Shown piece after piece: positions 32,679 to 42,169 of a stretch of DNA of 64,000 bases. Numbering within the stretch: position 1 is the stretch's first letter; every line of letters starts with the position of its first letter. Source of the DNA: Clostridiales bacterium (GTDB lineage: Bacteria; Bacillota; Clostridia; Saccharofermentanales; Saccharofermentanaceae); NCBI GenBank assembly GCA_017550385.1, contig JAFZPJ010000048.1, positions 1 through 64,000 of the forward strand. The letters are read 5' to 3'. Under the pieces are notes generated by a model. That model had not been told where the DNA came from. It worked only from the letters and a program-made list of their open reading frames with translations, and did no database searches. The translations under genes and the position numbers were made by a program.

Positions 32679-34355
32679 CTATTTTATCACACTGATCATA
32701 CGGTTATATGCCGATACGATCGCTCTGACTGACGATTTGGTTACAGATGATGATACGCCTGCTCCGACATAAACCTTTCCGTCTTCTTTGTTACGGATCT
32801 CTATGAATGTGATAGCGGCTGAATCAGAACCGCTCTTCATTGCGTGCTCGGAATAGTCTTTTATCTCAAAATCAGTACAGGTATATTCCTTGAATGCCGT
32901 TACGAAAGCATCAAGGAGACCGTTACCGGTTCCAGAGATCGTTACTTCCTTTCCGTTGTCAGTAATAACTGCGCTGACAGTTGATATCTGTTCACTATCC
33001 TGTGTCTCGGAGAATGTCTTAAGACCGTACGGTTCAAGAACATTGATGTACTTATCGTCAAACAGGTCGAAGATCTGCTTTGGAGACAGTTCGCTCTCGT
33101 TGCCGTTCTTCTCTGTCTCGGCTTTTACCACGGGCAGGAAGTTCCTCAGGAAGCTCTTAGGCAGAGTAATTCCGAAATACGTCTGCATGACATAAGAGAT
33201 ACCGCCTCTTCCGGACTGGGAATTGATCCTGATGATGGGCTCGTATTCACGGCCGACATCCTTGGGATCGATAGGAAGATACGGAACAGCCCAAACGGTC
33301 GAACCTCTCTCCTCCATCTTACGTCTTCCCTTGCTTATCGCATCCTGATGGGAACCTGAGAATGCAGTAAACACAAGTTTTCCAGCCCACGGATGTCTCG
33401 GCTCGACTTTCATGCCTGTGCAATCTTCATATACATCGATAGTGTTATTCATGTCTGAGAAATCAAGCTCGGGATCGACACCGGTCATAAGCATGTTGAT
33501 GGCAAGGGTAATGATATCAACGTTACCTGTCCTCTCTCCATTACCGAAAAGGGTACCCTCCACCCTGTCCGCGCCTGCCATAAGACCGAACTCGGACGTT
33601 GCAACGGCAGTTCCTCTGTCATTATGTGTATGCAGGGAAACAACTATTGAATCTCTCCATCTTGTATTTGTACAGAAATATTCGACCTGATCGGCATAGA
33701 CATTAGCCGTCTGATATTCTACGGTCTCCGGAAGGTTGACTATCGCCTTCTTATCAGGAGTCGGCTTAATGACATCCATGACCGAATCACATATCTTTAC
33801 CGCGAACTCAGGTTCGGTCGAAGAGAAACTCTCCGGAGAATACTCGAAAATGAACTCAGTACCGCTGTTATCAGAATTAATGCGTTCTGCTATCATCTCT
33901 GCGCCTTCGGTGGCAAGTTTGATGCAGTCCTCACATGAGAAACCGAAAACAACATCTCTTTGAAGTGTGCTCGTCGAATTATAAAGGTGGATAATGACCC
34001 TTCCGGCACCCTTGACGGCTTCCATCGTCTTCTCGATAATGTGAGGTCTGGACTGTGTCAGGACCTGAATAGCAACGCCTTCAGGAATAATACCGTTATC
34101 GATCAGGTATCGGCAGAAGTTATAGTCTGTCTCAGACGCAGCCGGAAAGCCTATCTCGATCTCTTTGAATCCGATCTCACAGAGGAATTTGAAGAATTCA
34201 ACCTTCTGATCAAGCGTCATAGGCACTTCAAGAGCCTGATTCCCGTCCCTAAGGTCAACAGAACACCATATGGGTGCTTTATTGATCCTTGCTGACGGCC
34301 ACTTCCGGTCAGGAAAATCTACAGAAGGGATCGATCTGTATTTATCACTGTTCAC
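32679..34355 (-). CDS. leuA: 2-isopropylmalate synthase (long LeuA form)
   Basis: At 558 residues this matches the long form of LeuA first described in actinobacteria and fungi: PDRKWPSARINKAPIWCSVDLRDGNQAL near the N-terminus, HTHNDRG in the barrel, GNGERTGNVDI, and a C-terminal LeuA dimer/regulatory domain (about 430-558) that normally binds leucine. It makes 2-isopropylmalate from 2-oxoisovalerate and acetyl-CoA. No other leu gene is adjacent, so regulation by leucine feedback is the likely control. It stands between murD and uppP on the same strand. Confidence 0.95.
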   Translation of the reverse strand: MNSDKYRSIPSVDFPDRKWPSARINKAPIWCSVDLRDGNQALEVPMTLDQKVEFFKFLCEIGFKEIEIGFPAASETDYNFCRYLIDNGIIPEGVAIQVLTQSRPHIIEKTMEAVKGAGRVIIHLYNSTSTLQRDVVFGFSCEDCIKLATEGAEMIAERINSDNSGTEFIFEYSPESFSSTEPEFAVKICDSVMDVIKPTPDKKAIVNLPETVEYQTANVYADQVEYFCTNTRWRDSIVVSLHTHNDRGTAVATSEFGLMAGADRVEGTLFGNGERTGNVDIITLAINMLMTGVDPELDFSDMNNTIDVYEDCTGMKVEPRHPWAGKLVFTAFSGSHQDAISKGRRKMEERGSTVWAVPYLPIDPKDVGREYEPIIRINSQSGRGGISYVMQTYFGITLPKSFLRNFLPVVKAETEKNGNESELSPKQIFDLFDDKYINVLEPYGLKTFSETQDSEQISTVSAVITDNGKEVTISGTGNGLLDAFVTAFKEYTCTDFEIKDYSEHAMKSGSDSAAITFIEIRNKEDGKVYVGAGVSSSVTKSSVRAIVSAYNRMISVIK

Positions 34356-34380
34356 TTAAGAACTACCTCCAATCAATGCT

Positions 34381-35868
34381 TCACAGACCATTGACGATAT
34401 CTTTGAACAAGTCTCCGCGATGCTCAAAATGCCTGAAATGATCATAAGAAGTTCCGATCGATGACAGAATGACTATCTCACCGGGCTTGGCAAGTGCTCT
34501 CGCCTTATTTGCAGCCTCAGTAAAAGCCTTAACGACATTGTCTCTCGTCTTCGGGATCTCATAAACATCATTTGGATCGTCAGGTATCCTTATTATCTCA
34601 TATTTGCGGCCCTGAGCTTCTTTTGCGATTATCTCCTCTACAAGATCAGCATTGGATCCATAGATGATTATCCTGTCGCAGACTTTAAGAATGGCATCAC
34701 CAAGTTTGGAATACAGGCATTTCTTGTCAGCGCCACCGCAGATCAGGACTCCATGCTCATCTCTGTCAGCAAGAGCGTTCATAGTATTCAGAGATCGGTT
34801 AGGTGAAGTATCGATGGATGAGTTGTACCACCTTACTCCGTCGAGTTCTCTTATGAATTCGATCCTGTGAGGAACACCTATGAAGTTACGAGCTACTTCA
34901 GCAATATCTTCAGGCTTGACGTAATCTATAACGGCAGCGGAAGCTGCAAGGAAATTCTCTACGTTGTGCATGCCCGGGATGAAGATGTCGCGTTTGTCGC
35001 AGATGGTTGTTTTCGAGCCCTTCTCCTCATAAATAAGAGTGCTTCCGTCAAGGTAAGCGCAGGGGCAGATCTCGGAGCCGCTCTTCTTGGCGTTCTCCTT
35101 GGATGCCGAGAAAAACTTCACCTGTCCCCTTGCAACATCACGCATATCATAGGTAATACCGCATCCGGCATTAAGGATAACCTTACCAGTAGGGCCCTGA
35201 TTACGGAAAGCATTTATCTTGGCCTGAATGTATTCGTCATAATCTTTATGGAAATCAAGGTGATTCGGAGTAACGTTAGTAACGATTGCAACATCAGCCG
35301 GTGTAGCCATGCCGAGAAGCTGGAATGACGAGAGTTCAAGAACGACCTTATCTGATTCAGTCATCTCCTCAACTTTATCGAGCAGCGGCGTACCGATGTT
35401 ACCGCCAAGATATACCTTGTATCCGGCCTGTCTCAAGATCTCTGCAGTCAGAGTTGATGTGGTCGTCTTGCCGTCAGAACCGGTTATCGCGAAGATCTCG
35501 CAAGGACACAGGTTCATAAAGAGTTCCATCTCTGTAGTGAGAGTGGCACCTTTTTCCTTACAGGCCATCAGTTCCGGAGTCTCGAATCTCATCTTAGGCG
35601 TTTTGAAAACGATATCAAAAGTACCTTCCCTGAGAAGATCCAGATAGCCTGAACCGCATGACCATTCGATCTCGATGCCCTCATTCTTAAAATCCAGTAT
35701 AGTCTTGCTTAATACAGGGTCATCATATGTAAGCTTATCGAATGCCGTTACCTTACATCCGAGCTTATTAAGCCATCTGATAAGCGGTCTGTTCGATATT
35801 CCGACTCCGATTACAGCTGCTCTTCTGCCGTTAATGTAACTCTTAAATTCGTCAAGTCTGGTGTTCAT
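34381..35868 (-). CDS. murD: UDP-N-acetylmuramoylalanine--D-glutamate ligase
   Basis: The 495-residue Mur ligase has an N-terminal UDP-binding Rossmann-like domain (AAVIGVGISNRPLIRWL), the ATP-binding loop ITGSDGKTTT, and the family's NVTPNHLDFH motif. Adding D-glutamate to UDP-MurNAc-L-Ala is the MurD step; length and N-terminus favour MurD over other Mur ligases. It is isolated from a dcw cluster, lying between an ABC exporter and leuA. It begins nine bases after the exporter gene ahead of it. Confidence 0.9.
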   Translation of the reverse strand: MNTRLDEFKSYINGRRAAVIGVGISNRPLIRWLNKLGCKVTAFDKLTYDDPVLSKTILDFKNEGIEIEWSCGSGYLDLLREGTFDIVFKTPKMRFETPELMACKEKGATLTTEMELFMNLCPCEIFAITGSDGKTTTSTLTAEILRQAGYKVYLGGNIGTPLLDKVEEMTESDKVVLELSSFQLLGMATPADVAIVTNVTPNHLDFHKDYDEYIQAKINAFRNQGPTGKVILNAGCGITYDMRDVARGQVKFFSASKENAKKSGSEICPCAYLDGSTLIYEEKGSKTTICDKRDIFIPGMHNVENFLAASAAVIDYVKPEDIAEVARNFIGVPHRIEFIRELDGVRWYNSSIDTSPNRSLNTMNALADRDEHGVLICGGADKKCLYSKLGDAILKVCDRIIIYGSNADLVEEIIAKEAQGRKYEIIRIPDDPNDVYEIPKTRDNVVKAFTEAANKARALAKPGEIVILSSIGTSYDHFRHFEHRGDLFKDIVNGL

Positions 35869-35877
35869 ATCTGCCTC

Positions 35878-37605
35878 TTATGTTGTATATGAAGCGTATA
35901 GCTTCGAATAGAATCCGTTGTTGCCGATAAGTTCGGAGTGAGAGCCAAGTTCTTTGACTTCACCATTATCCAGCACAACTATCATATCACAGCCTATAAT
36001 TGTTGAAAGCCTGTGAGCGATTATGATACCAGTACGGCCGTTCAGCAGCTCGTTTATGGCTTTCTGTATCCTTACTTCAGTTACGATATCCACTGAAGAT
36101 GTAGCTTCATCTAATATCATTATCGAAGGATTGGCAGCCATGGCTCTGGTAATAGTAAGAAGCTGTCTCTGACCTTCCGATATCTCACTTTTGTTATTGT
36201 AGATGTACTCGTCATATTTAGCGGGGAACTTCTTGATGAACGAATCGCTGCCGGCCTTTACTGCCGAGGCTTTTGCTTCATCAAGACTGAGATCCTTAGC
36301 ACCGAACCTGATGTTATCAATAACTTTGCCGTTAAGCAGCCAGGTATCCTGAGACACGAATCCTATGTAATCTCTTAAGCTGTTCCTGGGAATTTCCTTG
36401 ATCGATCTGCCGCCAACGAGTATATCGCCGGAATCGGGTTCATAGAAACGCATAAGAAGGTTAATGAGTGTTGTCTTGCCGCATCCCGTGGGTCCGACGA
36501 TGGCAAAAGACTGCCCTGCACCGACCTTGAACGAGACGTTCTTAAGAACAGGTTTACCCTGAACATACGAGAATGTAACATTTCTAAACTCTATCTCTAA
36601 TTTGGCGTATTTCTTATCGACTGAATCAGCAACAGCCAACAGGTCCTCATCAATCTCTTTCTCATCAAGATACTCGAAAACCCTACTCATACATGCCATG
36701 GAATCCGACATCTCCGTATATACCGCAGACAGATCGTTGAAGGGCTTCATGAACTGGCTTGCATATGCCAGAAGAGATGACAGCGTACCAATGGTTATAC
36801 CGCCGGCAGCACCGGTAAAGGCACCGACAAATACGATACCGGCATAGATAAGAGCATTTACAAATCTTGTAGAAGGATTGCTTATAGAAGAAAGAAAAGT
36901 AGCTTTAGTTGCGGTTTTACGATAATTCTCGTTAAGAACTGCAAAATCTTCTGTCTTCTCACCGGTAACACCAAGGATCTTGCATTCCCTGTAGTTATTT
37001 GTCATCTCAGACATGAACGATGTCAGATCAGACCTGATCTCAGATTGCTTTCTGAAAGATTTGAACGCCCCGCCTGCAATCAGGTATGACACCACAAAAG
37101 ATACCGGAGTAAAAACAAGAACTATGAGTGCGATCTTCCAGTTCAGATACAGCATGACGCCAAGAGTAAACAATATTGATACTAGTCCGGATACGAACTG
37201 ATTAAGGAATAACAAAATACCATCAGCTATAGTCTCAGTATCGGATATGATCATACTCTGCAATGTACCGGCTGATACCTTATCCAGATAAGACATGGGA
37301 AGTTTGCTGATCTTTCCATAACAGTCATTACGGAGTTCGTTTACAGCATTATAGGTCAGCTGGTTGTTACATCTTAAGAGCATTCGCTGAGAAACACAGG
37401 CTATAATGATCAATCCGGCAATAATAAGCAGTATCCTTATGAGCAGATCACCGGGAGCAGAGAATGAATCGATCGCCAAGCCAGCAAAATACGGGATCGC
37501 CATTGATGCAGATGCAAACAATAATCCCATGAAAAACGAGAACAGCAGGTAAACTCTGCTATTACCCATATAGGCGAGGAATCGCTTGATGTTTTTCTTC
37601 TTCAT
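35878..37605 (-). CDS. ABC exporter half-transporter, catalytic-site subunit
   Basis: The 575-residue protein has six N-terminal membrane helices and an ABC domain with Walker A GPTGCGKTT, Walker B ILDEATSSVD (canonical glutamate) and H-loop IIAHRLSTI. Its signature motif is ISEGQRQ instead of LSGGQ. It pairs with the upstream half-transporter as a heterodimer of the LmrCD/BmrCD/TM287-288 type, probably exporting a drug or lipid-like compound. Start at 37605 has GGGGAGG nearby and overlaps the partner's stop (ATGA), so the two are translated in step; a longer frame begins at 37632. Confidence 0.9.
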   Translation of the reverse strand: MKKKNIKRFLAYMGNSRVYLLFSFFMGLLFASASMAIPYFAGLAIDSFSAPGDLLIRILLIIAGLIIIACVSQRMLLRCNNQLTYNAVNELRNDCYGKISKLPMSYLDKVSAGTLQSMIISDTETIADGILLFLNQFVSGLVSILFTLGVMLYLNWKIALIVLVFTPVSFVVSYLIAGGAFKSFRKQSEIRSDLTSFMSEMTNNYRECKILGVTGEKTEDFAVLNENYRKTATKATFLSSISNPSTRFVNALIYAGIVFVGAFTGAAGGITIGTLSSLLAYASQFMKPFNDLSAVYTEMSDSMACMSRVFEYLDEKEIDEDLLAVADSVDKKYAKLEIEFRNVTFSYVQGKPVLKNVSFKVGAGQSFAIVGPTGCGKTTLINLLMRFYEPDSGDILVGGRSIKEIPRNSLRDYIGFVSQDTWLLNGKVIDNIRFGAKDLSLDEAKASAVKAGSDSFIKKFPAKYDEYIYNNKSEISEGQRQLLTITRAMAANPSIMILDEATSSVDIVTEVRIQKAINELLNGRTGIIIAHRLSTIIGCDMIVVLDNGEVKELGSHSELIGNNGFYSKLYASYTT

Positions 37606-39323
37606 GAAGCATCCTCCCCTTGAAGCTGACACAGGTTTCTGTATTCTTCGGAAGCAATAAGAAGATCATTATGCCCTGCATAAGCGATTATCTTGCCGTC
37701 TTCAACGAGCATTATCCTGTCACAGTTCTTAAGTGTTCTTATCTTCTGTGAGACCATGACGATAGTCGGATCACCTTCAAGTTCAGATAATCTGTCAAGA
37801 AGTCTCTTCTCTGTTCTGCTGTCCAACGCCGAAGTTGAATCATCTAAGATTATCAATCCGGGGTTTGAGACCAGAGTCCTGGCAATCCCTATCCTCTGCT
37901 TCTGTCCTCCCGACAAGCCGCTTCCTTCAGAACTTACTTCATAAGACAGACCTTCTGTCTTGCCGGATATGATCTCATCAGCACAAGACACATAAGCAGC
38001 CTTCTTAATATCTTCAGATGACAGTTCTTTACGTCCGGCTGTAATGTTATCTTCTATCGTCCCGGAAAACATCCTGGTCTTCTGCATAGCCAAACCTATA
38101 CATGAAGTCTTATCTTTGTCAGCGATATCTTTTATATCGATACCATCGATCAACACTTCACCGCTGTCAGGACTGTACATACCTGCCAACAACGAAGCTA
38201 ACGTAGATTTACCGCTTCCCGTACGGCCTGTTATACCGATCTTCTCACCGGGTGATATCGTAAAACTGATATCTGATAAAGATTCTTCCGAATTGCCGCA
38301 GTATGTAAAATGAACATTTCTGAATTCAACCGAATGGTTGGCTTTTGCCGTAAGATGTAACTTTTTCTGACTTTTCTTATCATCAGGAATGGCAAGAATG
38401 CTCTCAACCCTGGAAGCACAGGCAGCTGCACGCGATACGGTAACTATAAGGTTAGCCAGCTTTATGAGTTCGACCAGTATCTGAGACATGTAGTTATACA
38501 ATGCAACAGTCTCACCCTGTGTTAGCGTTCCTGCATTAACATGTATACTGCCTCTGTAGATCAGAATACAAACGGCCAGGTTTATCAGCATATATGTAAC
38601 CGGATTCAGCCAGGCGGAGATATCAGAAGCTCTTTTCTGAGCATTGCAAAGAACTCCACTCTTGGATTTGAACGACTCAAGATCATCGAGGCTTCGGTTG
38701 AATCCCCTTATGACCTTGATTCCTGATATTCCGTTGTCACATGAATCAACGAGTTCATCCAATCCATGTCTGGTCTTACGGTAAGCCGGAATAGCTGATC
38801 TCATATTGAATGCAATAAAAACAGACAGTACCGCTACAGCAAGCACAAAGATCATGGCCAGACGCCAATCAATTGTAAAAGCCATTATACAAGCACCGGC
38901 GACTATAAAAGGTGATCTTAACAGAAGCCTCAAGAACAGATTGACACCTGACGATATCTGATTTACGTCAGAAGTCAGCGAAGTTATCAGCTGGGAAGAA
39001 CCTGTCTTCTCATATTGAGACACATTGAGTCTGAAGAGTTTGTCAAACAAAGCCCGTCTGATATCAGAAGACACACCGCTCGCAGAATATGCTGCAAAAT
39101 ACTGTGCACATATAGCACTGGCAAATCCGACAACCGCAAAAAGAACGAGCAGCCAGATGTGCGACTTGATATATTCAGTATCAGAACCTGTGATACCCTT
39201 ATCGATAATACCCGCTACTATCAAAGGAACTGCGAGTTCAAAACAAGCTTCCAGCAGCTTAAAAACAGGGCTCAGGATACTCTGAAGTCTGTAATTGCGG
39301 AAATAACCGATAAGAGCCTTCAT
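37602..39323 (-). CDS. ABC exporter half-transporter, degenerate-site subunit
   Basis: The 573-residue half-transporter has six membrane helices then an ABC domain: Walker A GRTGSGKST, signature LSGGQKQ, Walker B LIILDDSTSALD with Asp where a catalytic Glu is usual, and MVSQKIRTL with Gln at the H-loop. These changes mark the non-hydrolysing site typical of heterodimeric ABC exporters. Its partner follows with an ATGA overlap. It begins three bases after the amidohydrolase gene and uses AGGT within that gene's end as its ribosome site. Confidence 0.9.
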   Translation of the reverse strand: MKALIGYFRNYRLQSILSPVFKLLEACFELAVPLIVAGIIDKGITGSDTEYIKSHIWLLVLFAVVGFASAICAQYFAAYSASGVSSDIRRALFDKLFRLNVSQYEKTGSSQLITSLTSDVNQISSGVNLFLRLLLRSPFIVAGACIMAFTIDWRLAMIFVLAVAVLSVFIAFNMRSAIPAYRKTRHGLDELVDSCDNGISGIKVIRGFNRSLDDLESFKSKSGVLCNAQKRASDISAWLNPVTYMLINLAVCILIYRGSIHVNAGTLTQGETVALYNYMSQILVELIKLANLIVTVSRAAACASRVESILAIPDDKKSQKKLHLTAKANHSVEFRNVHFTYCGNSEESLSDISFTISPGEKIGITGRTGSGKSTLASLLAGMYSPDSGEVLIDGIDIKDIADKDKTSCIGLAMQKTRMFSGTIEDNITAGRKELSSEDIKKAAYVSCADEIISGKTEGLSYEVSSEGSGLSGGQKQRIGIARTLVSNPGLIILDDSTSALDSRTEKRLLDRLSELEGDPTIVMVSQKIRTLKNCDRIMLVEDGKIIAYAGHNDLLIASEEYRNLCQLQGEDAS

Positions 39324-39326
39324 AGT

Positions 39327-40586
39327 TTACCTGAGAACTTCCATGAACCCTGCTGCATCTTTATAGACTTCAGCAATATCGAGTGTTGTATACTTTCCGT
39401 CCTCATATAGTATCTTACCTGCTATCATCGTCATCTTAACTATCTGAGGGCTTCCGGAATATACGATATTCGCCGTCACGTTATTCTCAGGCTTCATACA
39501 CGGCCTGTCCATATCGATCATGATAATATCGGCCTGTTTGCCGGGAGCCAGTATATCGCAGTCAGACAGCCCCATACACCGAGCGCCGCCCGTTGTGGCA
39601 GCCTTCAAGATCTTAAAAGGATCAATTGCGGCTGCATTATGTGTCTCCACATTAGATAAAACGGTATCAAGATACATCTCTCTGAACATATCGAGAGCAT
39701 TATTGGATCCGGCACCGTCAGTACCGATCGCGATATTCATTTCATCTGAAATAAACTTATATACAGGTGTAATACCGCTTGCGAGCTTCAGATTGGAGCA
39801 GGCATTAAAGACAGACCATAGACCTCTATCCTTAAATATCTTCCTGTCTTCATCAGTAAACCATACACAATGGAATCCGCCTCCGCCAAAATCATAGATA
39901 CCAAGTCTGTCGAACAGGACCGCAGGAGTTACGCCATATCTCTCGATGCAACCGTCAACTTCTTCCTTAGTCTCTGAGATGTGTGCATATACGGGAGCAT
40001 TATACTTATGTGCCAGATCAGACATTAACTTAAGATTGTCTTCGCAAGTCGTATATTCTGCATGGAAACCATAGATAAACGACACGAGAGGATCATAAGA
40101 ATTCAGTTCAATGTAGTATCTCTCAAGATCCTCGAATCCGCCGTAATCGTTTGCCGCACCGCAGAATACATGTCTGAATCCGGTCTCCACTGCCGCTCTT
40201 GCGTTCGCTTCCTTCTCGAAATACATATCAAAGCAAGCCGTAACACCTCCTGCGAGATACTCAGCGTAAGCAAGCTTTGAGAAGCAGTATACAGAATCAG
40301 CCGTGAGCTTAGCTTCCCTCGGGAAGATAGCCTTGTGAAGCCAGTCGTTGAGACAGTATTCATCAGCCAGTGACCTTGAAAATGTCATAGCGGAGTGCGT
40401 ATGGGCGTTCTTCAAGCCCGGCATAAGCAGATTACCTTTACAGTCGATCTCTCTGTCAAATATAGTGTCATTGTTTTTTGCGGGACCAATGTAAGCGATC
40501 TTAGTATCATCAGTATGCAGTTCACCTTCAATGATCTTATTGTCTTCCATTGTCAGGATCCGCGCATTGTAGAATCTTATCTTCAT
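39327..40586 (-). CDS. Amidohydrolase, MTA/SAH deaminase-like
   Basis: The 419-residue enzyme belongs to the metal-dependent amidohydrolases closest to 5-methylthioadenosine/S-adenosylhomocysteine deaminase (MtaD/TrzN group). The HTHSAM metal motif, HISETKEE, HCVWFTDED and IGTDGAGSNN are visible; TDGAASNN is more usual at the last site. Likely activity is deamination of an adenosine-type or other heterocyclic amine; substrate is not certain. ATG 40586 has GGAGG eight bases upstream. It lies between cls and the ABC exporter, which may be co-transcribed. Confidence 0.88.
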   Translation of the reverse strand: MKIRFYNARILTMEDNKIIEGELHTDDTKIAYIGPAKNNDTIFDREIDCKGNLLMPGLKNAHTHSAMTFSRSLADEYCLNDWLHKAIFPREAKLTADSVYCFSKLAYAEYLAGGVTACFDMYFEKEANARAAVETGFRHVFCGAANDYGGFEDLERYYIELNSYDPLVSFIYGFHAEYTTCEDNLKLMSDLAHKYNAPVYAHISETKEEVDGCIERYGVTPAVLFDRLGIYDFGGGGFHCVWFTDEDRKIFKDRGLWSVFNACSNLKLASGITPVYKFISDEMNIAIGTDGAGSNNALDMFREMYLDTVLSNVETHNAAAIDPFKILKAATTGGARCMGLSDCDILAPGKQADIIMIDMDRPCMKPENNVTANIVYSGSPQIVKMTMIAGKILYEDGKYTTLDIAEVYKDAAGFMEVLR

Positions 40587-40606
40587 ATATAACTCCTCCC
40601 AAAATA

Positions 40607-42160
40607 TCAAAGAAGCGGCGCTATCAGTCTTAACAGAGACCTGATAAATCGCATGATCAGATTAGGCTTGATCTTTGCCTTCTCTGTAACCTCTTCACTG
40701 GTTTCAAATGTATTAATGAAATCACTCTTAACATCCGTTATGGCATCCACATCATACAGCAGGACACCGTTCTCAAAATGATGGAACAGACTTCTGTAAT
40801 CAAGATTGATCGTACCAACAACACAGGTCTTGTCATCTGACAGGCAGAGCTTGCAATGGTTGAATCCCGGAGTAAATTCATATATCCTTGCGCCGCTAAG
40901 GGCAAGTAGGTTGTAATATGACCTGGTAACACCGAATACTGTTCTCTTGTCCGGAATGCCCGGAGTTATAATCCTGACGTCCACTCCCCTCTTAGCTGCA
41001 AGCGATATGGCTCTCTTAAGCTCATCAGAAAGTACGAGATAAGGAGACATGAACCAGCAGTAATCGACAGCATTGCCAAGGATATTAATATAGACATTCT
41101 CTCCCATGGGATCATTATCTATCGGACTGTCGGCATATGGAGCTACAAAACCTTTTGTCTCGACTTTCCATGGATATCTGTTCACAAAATTAAGCTTGGT
41201 AATATCATCAGTCCTCAGATCGGAGAAGTTCCACATCTCGATGAACATGGCTTCAAGACTGTTAACGGCAGGACCTTTGAGCCTTATGCCGTTATCCTTC
41301 CAGTATCCGTACGGACTGATTATATTGAAATACTCATCAGCAAGATTATATCCGCCGGTATAACCGTAGATTCCGTCAATTACAGTGATCTTACGGTGAT
41401 CACGGTTATTCATGAAGATGGACAGGAAAGGCAATGCAGGATTGAAGACATTACATTTGATTCCCTCACTGTTAAGCTGTCTTTTGAAGTCTCTGTTTAC
41501 GAATATACCGCTTCCGACATCATCGTAAAGTATCCTGCAGTCAACTCCTTCAGCGACTTTCCTGAGCAGCACATCATGCAGCGGCTCGAAGTACTTGCTG
41601 TTTGCTACGGCATGATACTCCATATAGATGTATTTTGTAGCCTTTTCCATATCGTGAAGTTGAGCTTCAAATGCAGATTCGGCACTGTCGTAATACCTGA
41701 TATCGGTATTCTCATATACAGGAAACGGCTTTGAACGCAGATAACTGAACTGAGATGCTACATCCGGCGCCTTCTTCTTAAGGTTCTCGAATGATTCGTC
41801 CTGTCTGTCGACTTTAGGGAATATCTCATCATCGATCTTATTGAGTTTTCTTTTAACTATCCTCAGATAAGGATTATATTGGGCGATGATATATAGGATT
41901 ATACCTGCAACAGGTACAGTAAGTATAATAATAACCCATGCAAGCTTAATAGCGCTGTTATTGTCGATCGCATTGATACCGATAACGATGAACAGAGCTA
42001 ATCCGCGTATAGTCATAGCGAGAATGGGATATTCAGCTCCGAGATTCATGATGAACAGGACAATGGCGATGATCTGGAGCAATATAAGAAGTGCGGTAAG
42101 CGTTATCCTTCCGACACTGTTCTTGATCGCTCCTTTTTTCTCGCCTGTCCTCTTTTTCAT
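40607..42160 (-). CDS. cls: Cardiolipin synthase (phospholipase D family)
   Basis: The 517-residue protein has two N-terminal membrane helices (residues about 18-80) and two phospholipase-D HKD motifs: HRKITVIDG and HCKLCLSDDKTCVVGTINLD. It condenses two phosphatidylglycerol molecules into cardiolipin. It starts ten bases after the M18 peptidase gene, and the amidohydrolase follows. Both catalytic motifs are intact. Confidence 0.95.
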   Translation of the reverse strand: MKKRTGEKKGAIKNSVGRITLTALLILLQIIAIVLFIMNLGAEYPILAMTIRGLALFIVIGINAIDNNSAIKLAWVIIILTVPVAGIILYIIAQYNPYLRIVKRKLNKIDDEIFPKVDRQDESFENLKKKAPDVASQFSYLRSKPFPVYENTDIRYYDSAESAFEAQLHDMEKATKYIYMEYHAVANSKYFEPLHDVLLRKVAEGVDCRILYDDVGSGIFVNRDFKRQLNSEGIKCNVFNPALPFLSIFMNNRDHRKITVIDGIYGYTGGYNLADEYFNIISPYGYWKDNGIRLKGPAVNSLEAMFIEMWNFSDLRTDDITKLNFVNRYPWKVETKGFVAPYADSPIDNDPMGENVYINILGNAVDYCWFMSPYLVLSDELKRAISLAAKRGVDVRIITPGIPDKRTVFGVTRSYYNLLALSGARIYEFTPGFNHCKLCLSDDKTCVVGTINLDYRSLFHHFENGVLLYDVDAITDVKSDFINTFETSEEVTEKAKIKPNLIMRFIRSLLRLIAPLL

Positions 42161-42169
42161 CAGAAAACC

